64,000 bases of DNA from Mobilitalea torta (lineage in GTDB: Bacteria; Bacillota; Clostridia; Lachnospirales; Lachnospiraceae). The DNA lies in NCBI RefSeq assembly GCF_050433395.1, contig NZ_JBNPXH010000001.1, forward strand, positions 620,001-684,000, written 5' to 3'. Below are positions 42,546 to 49,758 of the stretch, piece after piece (within the stretch, counting starts at the first letter, position 1; the number at the start of each line of letters is the position of its first letter). The notes under the pieces are model-generated. The model did not search any database. It saw only the letters and a program-made list of their open reading frames with translations, and was not told the DNA's origin. The position numbers and the translations under genes are program-made.

Positions 42546-43859
42546 TCATGAGATCAGCAGCTCCAGCATGCGGATATAGTTCTCCTGGGAAGCCGGATCC
42601 TGAAGTTCCGGGGAATTGGCCTTTGCCATCTCAAGGAAAGAGACGGATACCGGGAGATACCGCTCCATACGGTTTAAGTAGTCTGCGCTGAAGAACTCCC
42701 TGCTTCCGAAGAGTGAGGTCAGAATCAGCAGCTTGCTGCTGGTAAGTATGAAATCTATAAACGTATTATTAATCTGAGCCGGAGGAAGTGAGGGTGCCTC
42801 CTGCTGTACAGTGCCGATTCCATGTCCGCTTGCGGGCATGGAATTATTTTGGCCGCAGTAGGATGCCATAATGGTATGAAGATAATTCAGCAGCTTATTG
42901 ACCAGCCGCTCTGTCTGCTGTGCGGAGGTATCCAGGGTGAACAGGGTCTGATAACCCTTGCCGCTGTCCTCACCGATATCCTGCAGATCATCCGCTAATT
43001 GAAGGAAGAAGCCGAAGCCCAGATAGAAATTGCAATCAGCCTGGGTCAGTTCCTTATTTACTAAAAAACGGTCGATTAAAACAGAGACACCTCCCTTGAA
43101 AAGGGAGATATCCAGCCGCTGTTCCCCGGTCAGCTTAGCTGTGGGGCTTTGCTGGCGCAGACTGTCTTCCTGAGCCTCCAGCATCATGAGCAGCAGGGTA
43201 TAGATACGGTCATCCGCCTCGCGGGGGTATTGGGAAATGATTGCCCGGAGAAGCTCACAGGTCTTGTGATGATGGGGATTCTTCGGGCGGACTGTATTTC
43301 CCAGGATCGTATCCCGGATTAATTGGTTGTATTCCAGCTTTTCCTCAGGGGAACGCTGGCTGCTGTCGATGTAATTGTCAGTGAAGGGATAGAGCATGCT
43401 GTAACCGAAGGCGGCCTTGCAGAAACCGGAAGGAAGGCGGTGGATTAACTTGAACATGGCATATACGGTATAATTGCGGATGCCCTGTCCCAGCTCCTCC
43501 AGGCCCAGCTCCGGACAGAAGCGGCGAAATTGCTTCAGAAAGTCCGCCAGCTCCAGATAAAAAGCTTCGATCTCCTTCTGATTCAGAGTGTTATGGATTC
43601 CTATCACATTTTCCTGGTACAGGACGCCGAAGATCAGCTTCAGCATTCTCTTCTTCCACCGTTTGCGTCCTATGGGAAGCCTGGGCAGGCGCTTTTTCTG
43701 CTGCTGGAATTCCTGGAAAACCTTTTGCAGATAAGCTTCATTCCTCTGCTTCTGTGCAGAAGGGATTTCTGTTAAATGATCGGGAAAAGCATCGCTTGAG
43801 ACAAGCCATGCTTCTTTGATTAACTCCAAATTCCGTGTTATCTCTTTCCGAATATCCAT
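42546..43859 (-). CDS. Class I isoprenoid-synthase-like protein
   Basis: A 437-residue, all-helical protein without signal peptide. Two metal-binding aspartate motifs of class I terpenoid synthases are visible: DNYID (161-165) in SMLYPFTDNYIDSSQRS and DDLQDIGED (290-298) in LGFGFFLQLADDLQDIGED. These match the FARM/SARM positions of trans-prenyl synthases, but spacing and flanks differ from FPP/GGPP synthases and the protein is about 100 residues longer. It is probably a prenyltransferase or terpene cyclase of an uncharacterised group. It is divergent from a GMC oxidoreductase unit, which might modify its product. Confidence 0.65.
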   Translation of the reverse strand: MDIRKEITRNLELIKEAWLVSSDAFPDHLTEIPSAQKQRNEAYLQKVFQEFQQQKKRLPRLPIGRKRWKKRMLKLIFGVLYQENVIGIHNTLNQKEIEAFYLELADFLKQFRRFCPELGLEELGQGIRNYTVYAMFKLIHRLPSGFCKAAFGYSMLYPFTDNYIDSSQRSPEEKLEYNQLIRDTILGNTVRPKNPHHHKTCELLRAIISQYPREADDRIYTLLLMMLEAQEDSLRQQSPTAKLTGEQRLDISLFKGGVSVLIDRFLVNKELTQADCNFYLGFGFFLQLADDLQDIGEDSGKGYQTLFTLDTSAQQTERLVNKLLNYLHTIMASYCGQNNSMPASGHGIGTVQQEAPSLPPAQINNTFIDFILTSSKLLILTSLFGSREFFSADYLNRMERYLPVSVSFLEMAKANSPELQDPASQENYIRMLELLIS

Positions 43860-44073
43860 TCTGCCCTCCGGTCTGATTCGATCTCTCTCCCATGCCCTAA
43901 ATTACATGGACTAATCTGTTTATTTTGAATATTGTATCATTTTCACCCGTTGAAAGCAAGGAAAACGCCGATAAGATGGAAACTTTGTCCAAGATTTTTT
44001 GCACCTTAATCATACATCCTCCATGACAATCATATTAATGTTAAGAAGGTTATGATAAGCAGGTGTATGCCGG

Positions 44074-44622
44074 ATGGAGAACTTTTACATACAGAATACC
44101 TTTCGGGCCTTTGCGGAGGCGTTTATTCCCCGGACGCCCAGACTGGCGGAGGAGTATGGACGCATACAATATTACGGAGCGGTTGATTCGGAGACGGATC
44201 AATTTCTGATCTACGAGCTGGAGCATTATCCGATCCCGATGGCGCAGCCCGTGGCAGAGCTGCTGAATGCGGCGGCGACCCAGCAGCTGCTGGATGCGGG
44301 TTACCCGGGAGTGTGGGATTTTACAGGGTTATCCCAGCCGGAGCAGCTGGAGGTAATCCAGCTGCTGAATCAGCAGATGATAGAGCCGGAGCTGCTTCCG
44401 GAGATCTTTCAGAGAAATCCGGATTTAATACCGGTGATCACTGCCACACTGAACAGCCTTATCCTGCTGGGGTATTATTCCGAGTGGTCCGGTTATGGCA
44501 GTACGCGGCTATATCCGCCGGAGGAGCGGGTGCTGGAATTTACACCGGTGAGCTGGATGCAGACAGGTTATCCGGGGCCTTCCCCGGGCTACAGGGTATT
44601 GCGCCCTTTTATGTTTACCTGA
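44074..44622 (+). CDS. Gluconate 2-dehydrogenase subunit 3-like protein
   Basis: A 182-residue soluble protein, FIQNTF-type N-terminus with FRAFAEAFIPRTP and then helices (PMAQPVAELLNAAATQQLLD, NPDLIPVITATLNSLILLGY, YSEWSGYGSTRLYPPEERVL). Small helical partners of this kind precede GMC oxidoreductases and belong to the gluconate 2-dehydrogenase subunit 3 group; the match here is moderate. No twin-arginine signal is present. The GMC gene follows after a MITE-like insertion of about 180 bp that may separate a former operon. Confidence 0.6.
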   Translation: MENFYIQNTFRAFAEAFIPRTPRLAEEYGRIQYYGAVDSETDQFLIYELEHYPIPMAQPVAELLNAAATQQLLDAGYPGVWDFTGLSQPEQLEVIQLLNQQMIEPELLPEIFQRNPDLIPVITATLNSLILLGYYSEWSGYGSTRLYPPEERVLEFTPVSWMQTGYPGPSPGYRVLRPFMFT

Positions 44623-44625
44623 TTG

Positions 44626-44802
44626 TATGATTAAAGCGTCAAAAGGTGCTGCGCACACTTCCAGATACAATATATTGCTATTGCAAGCAAGCTTGCATAT
44701 CAACATCTTGTATCCGGAAAGCACCTTCGGTCTTTTGACGCTTAAATCATTGTATCCGGTAATGCGGTAATGTGCGCAGCACCTTTTGACGCTTTGATCA
44801 TA
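44626..44802. mobile_element. MITE-like element with 32-bp terminal inverted repeats
   Basis: The ends 44626-44657 and 44771-44802 are inverted repeats matching at 31 of 32 positions (core 25 bp perfect, AAAGCGTCAAAAGGTGCTGC onward). Outer ends are TATGAT and ATCATA, suiting a TA-type target. Inside, 44720-44743 carries a further partial copy of the right arm (GCACCTTCGGTCTTTTGACG), so the element is nested or rearranged. No coding capacity. It lies only 4 bp behind the stop of the small subunit gene and 29 bp before the GMC gene. Confidence 0.75.
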
Positions 44803-44831
44803 GCGCTACGAAAAACAAATTCCCGAAAGGT

Positions 44832-46558
44832 ATGGTTAGTGGTATGAATGAGAATTATGATGCGGATGTAATTGTAATTGGTGCCGGAGGGGGCGGAGCC
44901 GTGGCAGCAAAAGAGCTGGCCGTGAAGGGAGTTAAAGTCCTGGCTCTGGAAGCGGGCCCCTGGTATGGCAACCGGAATTGGCCTGCTCCCAATTCGGAGA
45001 GAGGAGCAGTCAGCAGCTCCAGCTATGAGGATCTGAGCGTTGACCTGCTGCACAAGAGTTTTACTGATCTGGAAGAGGACATGAATGATATTGTAACGGG
45101 GAAGTTCCGCTGGGGCCCCGCGGACCGGAACAGGCCGCCATGGCTCAGAAAGGGAGGAACCCCGTGGCAGGTCAGCGGAGTGGGAGGAACGACACTTCAT
45201 TATTTCGCCAATTCTCCCCGTGCCATTCCCCAGGCAATTGATAATCAGTGGCCCATCACCTATTCGGAGCTGGTTCCTTATTATGAGAGGATGGAAGCCC
45301 AGCTTCCGGTTCATCCCGCCCCCATCTCTCCGAAGGAAGAGTTGTTTTATTATGGGGCCAAGGGGGCAGGCTTTCAATACAGTGAGGGCCCGAATATCAC
45401 CCAGCCCTGTTACCGGAGGCAGGTCAATCAATCCTGGAAGTGAATCCGCGGGTCAATGATCCCAATTTCGATCTGCAGAGTAATAATTCGGTAGGCTGTA
45501 CCTTAAGAGGGCATTGTGTGAATGGGTGCTCTGAGGGGCCTATAGTGGAGGCGGTGGCTAAGAGATCCACGCTGGTCAGCTTGATTCCTCCGGCATTGGC
45601 AACCGGCAATGTGCAGATCAGGCCCAATGCCTTTGTCATCCGGATACTGACGGAAGAGGACGGGAACGGGGAGCTTCGCGCCCGGGGAGTGGTTTATCGG
45701 GATACCTGGACCGGAGAGCAGACAGAGCTTTACGCCAGGGTGGTTGTCATGGCAGGCGGAGGCGTGGAAACGCCCAGGCTGTGGCTGAATTCGGCGCTTC
45801 CGGAGAATCCCTGGGTAGGGAAGGGCTTGACCAATCACTGGTTTGATACCATGAGCGGTATTTTTGACGAAGAGGTACTGTTAAGGACTCTTGGGGTACC
45901 GGAGATCAACCCCTTTGCCGGTCAGAATTCTGCTGCAAGAGTGGAGTATCCGGGACTTGGCTCCATTATCACTTATGGCATGAGTCCCGGGGTCTTCGCC
46001 ATGATTTCCTACGGCAACAGCGGCGGCAAATATGCGGCGCTGAATCCTCCTCCCCCCGGAGCCGCCTGGGATGTGGAAGGAATGGTGGCAGGGGAACAGC
46101 TGAAGGAGTTTATGAGAGAGTACCGGCGGACGCTGAGTATGCTGATCTTTACGGATGACCAGGTGGATCAGAGAAATGAAATTGTGGTGGACCCGGAACT
46201 GCGGGATGAGCATGGGCCTATTCCGGTGATACGCTATCAGCCCAGTGAAGAGGATGCCAGAAAGAGGGATGAGCTGGCCGGATATGCGGCGGAAATTCTG
46301 CGCGCGGCGGGAGCCAGAACCGTCATCCGCTCCAACTGGAGGCCGGATATCTTCATCCATATTATGAGTACCATGCGGATGGGCTTTGTGGTGGATGAAA
46401 AATGTGAGGCCTATCAGGTGAAGAGGCTGTATATCGCAGACGGAAGTGTGCTCTTTAACGGTATCGGCGGACCGAATCCCACCCTGACGATCCAAGCACT
46501 GGCTGCCCGGACTGCGGATATGATATGGGATAAATATTTCCGCGAGGGGGCCTCGTAA
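44832..46558 (+). pseudogene. GMC-family oxidoreductase split by a frameshift
   Basis: FAD-dependent GMC oxidoreductase of about 575 residues in two frames. Part one has the Rossmann motif VIVIGAGGGGAVAAKELA, LALEAGPW and GGTPWQVSGVGGTTLHYFA, and stops at 45443 after CYRRQVNQSWK. Part two (open from before 45440 to 46558) holds VVVMAGGGVETPRLWLNSAL and the C-terminal IADGSVLFNGIGGPNPTLTI, with the catalytic histidine expected in FIHIMSTMRMG. The phase change lies between about 45415 and 45435 near the duplicated CAATCAATC. Either a genuine knock-out or a sequencing error; all other motifs are intact. Confidence 0.8.
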
Positions 46559-46571
46559 AAGATATCATTCA

Positions 46572-46606
46572 AAGAGGGTAAAAGCATTCGCTGCTTTTAC
46601 CCTCTT
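46572..46606. terminator. Bidirectional terminator between GMC and VOC genes
   Basis: Perfect 15-bp arms AAGAGGGTAAAAGCA (46572-46586) and TGCTTTTACCCTCTT (46592-46606) with loop TTCGC, between convergent genes. Confidence 0.8.
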
Positions 46607-46614
46607 GCGGCTTT

Positions 46615-47043
46615 CTATAACAATGCAAAATGAGGACTTTCAAAAACTGATTTCATTTGACATAAGCAAAAAGGGTGTCCGGCGGGATCAAACATAACCC
46701 TCCAGTCATTCGAAAACTGCTTCTCTGAGATGGCTGCTCCGCACTGGAGCGCATAGGGAACGGCTTTTTCCAAGTCAGTAACAGCAAAGTCCAGATGTGC
46801 CATCTGCTGTTGAGCTCCGGGCTCGTCCGGCCATACAGGCGGTTGATATTCGGGATTGCGTTGAAACAGTATACCGGGATATGACCCCTGATGCGTTCCC
46901 GGAGCGCTTACGCATGCCCAGTCTTCATCATGAAACGGTATTTCCCACTTGAGCAGTTCTGCATAGAATTTTGCTAATTCATAAGGGTCTTTGCAATCCA
47001 TTGTGAAGGAGTACATTTTAATCTTCAATTCATCTTCTATCAC
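46615..47043 (-). CDS. VOC-superfamily (glyoxalase-like) protein
   Basis: A 142-residue protein of two paired beta-alpha-beta-beta-beta modules: YSFTMDCKDPYELAKFYAEL at the N-terminus and QMAHLDFAVTDLEKAVPYAL, ending VMFDPAGHPFCLCQ. It matches the glyoxalase-like domain group (PF18029 type), members of which bind metals or small ligands; substrate unknown. GTG start at 47043 with AGGAGG 8 bp upstream. Confidence 0.85.
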   Translation of the reverse strand: MIEDELKIKMYSFTMDCKDPYELAKFYAELLKWEIPFHDEDWACVSAPGTHQGSYPGILFQRNPEYQPPVWPDEPGAQQQMAHLDFAVTDLEKAVPYALQCGAAISEKQFSNDWRVMFDPAGHPFCLCQMKSVFESPHFALL

Positions 47044-47144
47044 GCTGATACCTCCTATCGGTTAATCATAGCACCATTTGCTATTTACTAAATCATACCA
47101 TATCATGTCCGAAGCGTCTATTTTATTCTATAAGCTTATGAAGC

Positions 47145-47618
47145 TCATTTCTTGTTCAAGTTATGAATATGCTGCAAATGAATCCCGATGTGGCCGATGC
47201 CTAATATTACAGAAGCAGCAATCAGCCAGATCAGCCGCCCGTAGATACCGAGAAGCAGAAATGCCGCAACCGGCAGAGCGGCTCCCGGTGCGGGAACGCA
47301 AAGGAAAGATCCGTAGAAATCCTGCAGGGTGTGTCCGCCGCGGAAGTAGCGAATCCAGAAAAGTTCATATAATATCATAAGCAAAGCGGAAGCCAGCAGC
47401 CAGAAGGTACGGAGCTCAAAGCTCCGGGGATTGGTATCGCTGAAAAATAAGATACTTACGGTACAAAGCACCTGCCCGGCTTTTTCAAAAAGCAGCAGGG
47501 CTTTATTTTCACCGGAGGGGTCGTAGCCGTGGGGTTTGTTCCGGGCCCAGATCACATTCGGGATCACGAGCATGAGCATATAGATGAAACCGATATAGGA
47601 AAAGCCAAAGTGTCCCAT
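47145..47618 (-). CDS. Multi-pass membrane protein downstream of padR
   Basis: A 157-residue protein with about five helices (FSYIGFIYMLMLVIPNVIWA, VLCTVSILFFSD, FWLLASALLMILYELFWI, AALPVAAFLLLGIYG, LIWLIAASVILGIGHIGIHL). The sequence NVIWARNKPHGYDPSGENK resembles small uncharacterised membrane proteins often found behind PadR genes. It starts 3 bp after the padR stop, so it is co-transcribed and probably the regulator's target. Confidence 0.7.
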   Translation of the reverse strand: MGHFGFSYIGFIYMLMLVIPNVIWARNKPHGYDPSGENKALLLFEKAGQVLCTVSILFFSDTNPRSFELRTFWLLASALLMILYELFWIRYFRGGHTLQDFYGSFLCVPAPGAALPVAAFLLLGIYGRLIWLIAASVILGIGHIGIHLQHIHNLNKK

Positions 47619-47621
47619 AGA

Positions 47622-48167
47622 TTAATTTTCCCCCTTCAATAGGTTTTTCGCCTCTTCGCACCAATCCAGGTAAGCCTGGTATACCTTCGCTCCGAATTGC
47701 GCGGTGAGAAGGTAATACAGATGTGCTTTATCATCACCGCGGATGCTTTCCAGAGTTTTGACTGCGGATGTCAGATAAGGAAGCTCCGCCTTTGTCTTTG
47801 CTTCAAAGTTCTCGATATGTCTTAGTGCCGTCTCCTTCCCGGAGCCATCTGCAAAGAATAATTTCAGCAATGTTTCGTAACGCAGCTCATCTTTTTCTGC
47901 GGGAAGCTCCAGCCAGCCCTCCAGGTACCGGCGGCCCTGCTCGGTTATGGTGTATCTTATTTTATTGCGGTCATTCCCGGCGGTGTCGGATTTGGCGGCA
48001 AAGCCGCTGGCAACGAGTTCTCTCAAGGTAGGATATATGCTTCCGAAGCTCGCGTGCCAAAAAAATTTCAAGGCAGTGTCTATTCTCTTTTTTATTTCAT
48101 AACCAGTTAAGTCCTCATGACTTAATAAACCTAAGATAACGCAATCCAGCTTTTTTTCGTTTGCCAT
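47622..48167 (-). CDS. PadR-family regulator
   Basis: A 181-residue PadR: winged helix LDCVILGLLSHEDLTGYEIK, FGSIYPTLRELVASGFA, RNKIRYTITEQGRRYLEGWL, then the helical C-terminal dimer domain. ATG 48167 (MANEKKLD) is taken as start; an ATG at 48188 is in frame. Upstream, the same frame runs on without stop into the C-terminus of a polyferredoxin remnant. It probably represses its own promoter through the two palindromes at 48422-48462. Confidence 0.88.
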   Translation of the reverse strand: MANEKKLDCVILGLLSHEDLTGYEIKKRIDTALKFFWHASFGSIYPTLRELVASGFAAKSDTAGNDRNKIRYTITEQGRRYLEGWLELPAEKDELRYETLLKLFFADGSGKETALRHIENFEAKTKAELPYLTSAVKTLESIRGDDKAHLYYLLTAQFGAKVYQAYLDWCEEAKNLLKGEN

Positions 48168-48409
48168 TATTTTCGCCGTCCTTCGCATGGTATATTTCAG
48201 TGCTTTCCGCCTGCAGCTATCAACACAGGCACCGCATGGAATGCACTCTATGTTTTCAATCTCACCCGGTCCTGCTATCTTGGAAATATTAATACAACCC
48301 CGTCTGATCCGGCATTGATAATCAGCGCAGGAGAAAAATAGTAAAGAGTTATTGGGAAAAGAAGCAGGGACAGTATTAATAGCAAGCTGCGGATTTTTTG
48401 CCGAATCAT
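48168..48409 (-). pseudogene. Membrane polyferredoxin (4Fe-4S) gene with internal deletion
   Basis: From ATG 48409, behind GAGGTGG, the frame reads MIRQKIRSLLLILSLLLFPI, the first membrane helix of YccM/NapH-like 4Fe-4S proteins, then soon meets a stop. Another frame encodes GCINISKIAGPGEIENIECI, followed by PCGACVDSCRRKALKYTM with a complete CxxCxxCxxxC cluster motif, the usual C-terminal end. About two thirds of the gene (other helices and the first clusters) is missing. The C-terminal frame continues straight into the padR frame. Confidence 0.75.
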
Positions 48410-48421
48410 ATTACCACCTCA

Positions 48422-48470
48422 TATATCAGTCTGATATAATGATTATATATCAGTCTGATATATGAGTCAA
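48422..48470 (-). promoter_or_regulatory. Promoter with two identical PadR-type palindromes
   Basis: On the minus strand TTGACT (48465-48470), 17-base spacer, TATAAT (48442-48447), a near-consensus promoter. The 17-bp near-palindrome TATATCAGTCTGATATA occurs twice, at 48446-48462 (filling the spacer) and 48422-48438 (just after the -10 box), centres 24 bp apart. Binding of a PadR dimer to each would block the promoter. Confidence 0.8.
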
Positions 48471-48624
48471 GAGAATTCAGAATTATATATTTTATCCTGT
48501 CCTTGTTGATTTTGCCGGATGGGAGTATAATACTTCTATCGATTGAGCAAGTTTCGTCATCCTCCTTGATTTAAACCACTTTTCAGGAGGTATTGTAAAA
48601 TGCGCAGGGGAAAGCGGGTGAAGT

Positions 48625-49581
48625 ATGGAGTTCTATCAATTATCGGGGGACAGTCTGCCCATGGTGCATCTTGTCGATGATGCGGTTGTAGAGCCGCCCT
48701 ATGTTCACAAGAAACGGAAAGCGGGAGAGTATATCCTGTACTTTGTTAAGCGGGGAGAGATGCATCTGCTGGAGGACGGGGCAGCTTTTACCCTCCTTCC
48801 CGGAGATGTGTGCATATTGGATAAGGACCGAACCCATGAGGGAACCAGAGCCTCCAGCTGCGAGTACTTTTATGTACATTTTATGCATTCCGATTTCCGT
48901 CTGGCGGAGATGGAAGGAGAGGAGGAGATGGTCAGAAGCCTGATGCAGATGCGTCAGGATGCTCTGAAGAGTGACAGCTCCTCCTACGACCAGTGTAAGA
49001 GCAATACCGTCTTCCTGCCCCGGCATTGGAATATCGTTAATACCGGTGACCGGATCAGGATGAGCGAGCTGCTGCAGCAGGCAAAGCAGAATAACTATGA
49101 TCCTTTGGAGCATTATAAGCTGCTGTGCGCTTGTAAGATACAGCAATTATTTATTGAGATCTCACGTTCCTTTGTGACGGCTGTCATGAATCAATATTAC
49201 AGCAGCAGGAAGTATGCCGGGGCAGCTCCCCTGCCTGTCTATTATGAGAGGGTTCAGGAAATCCTGGAATGGCTCAACCGGGAATATGCGGCAGAAATCA
49301 CGGGAGAGCTTCTGGAGAAGAAGTTTGGTAATAATTTTGATTATATGAACCGTATTTTTAAAAGGGTAATGGGGCAGACGATTTTTCAATATCTGACTAA
49401 GATAAGGATTCAGTCTGCCAAGAGCCTGCTTCTTCACACTCCGATGCGCATGGGAGCCGTTGGGGAACGGGTGGGATTTCCGGATGAATATTATTTTAAC
49501 CGGGTATTTAAAAAGCAGGTTGGAGTGCCGCCGGCTACCTATGCGCGAAGGATGGCTGCGGACAGATCCGTTGATTTATAA
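48625..49581 (+). CDS. AraC-family transcriptional regulator
   Basis: A 318-residue regulator. The N-terminal cupin-like sensor (ILYFVKRGEMHLLEDGAAFT, LLPGDVCILDKDRTHEG) is followed by a C-terminal double helix-turn-helix (ILEWLNREYAAEITGELLEK, YMNRIFKRVMGQTIFQYLTK, RIQSAKSLLLHTPMRMGAVG, FPDEYYFNRVFKKQVGVPPA). Lies 177 bp upstream of the GH2 gene on the same strand and is its likely sugar-responsive activator. Confidence 0.9.
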   Translation: MEFYQLSGDSLPMVHLVDDAVVEPPYVHKKRKAGEYILYFVKRGEMHLLEDGAAFTLLPGDVCILDKDRTHEGTRASSCEYFYVHFMHSDFRLAEMEGEEEMVRSLMQMRQDALKSDSSSYDQCKSNTVFLPRHWNIVNTGDRIRMSELLQQAKQNNYDPLEHYKLLCACKIQQLFIEISRSFVTAVMNQYYSSRKYAGAAPLPVYYERVQEILEWLNREYAAEITGELLEKKFGNNFDYMNRIFKRVMGQTIFQYLTKIRIQSAKSLLLHTPMRMGAVGERVGFPDEYYFNRVFKKQVGVPPATYARRMAADRSVDL

Positions 49582-49758
49582 TCTAAAAGTCGCTATTGGA
49601 TAAAGCAGGTCTAAATTGTCTATTGCTTTTCCCCTCTGCTTTTTTATGATTATGATAGAGCTGCGGTTAAGGCTGCCGACTGCCAAACCGTGTCTTATGC
49701 TCAAACAACGACAAGCGTAAACCGGCTTGTCTTACATTTTGAAAACGGAGGTCTTTTT

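Noticed and set aside
45400..45450. Programmed ribosomal frameshift in the GMC gene
   Set aside because: No slippery heptamer followed by a strong stem-loop is visible at the break; a mutation or sequencing error explains it better.
49602..49645. Terminator AAAGCAG / CTGCTTT between the AraC and GH2 genes
   Set aside because: Short arms with a long loop and a competing pairing; not convincing.
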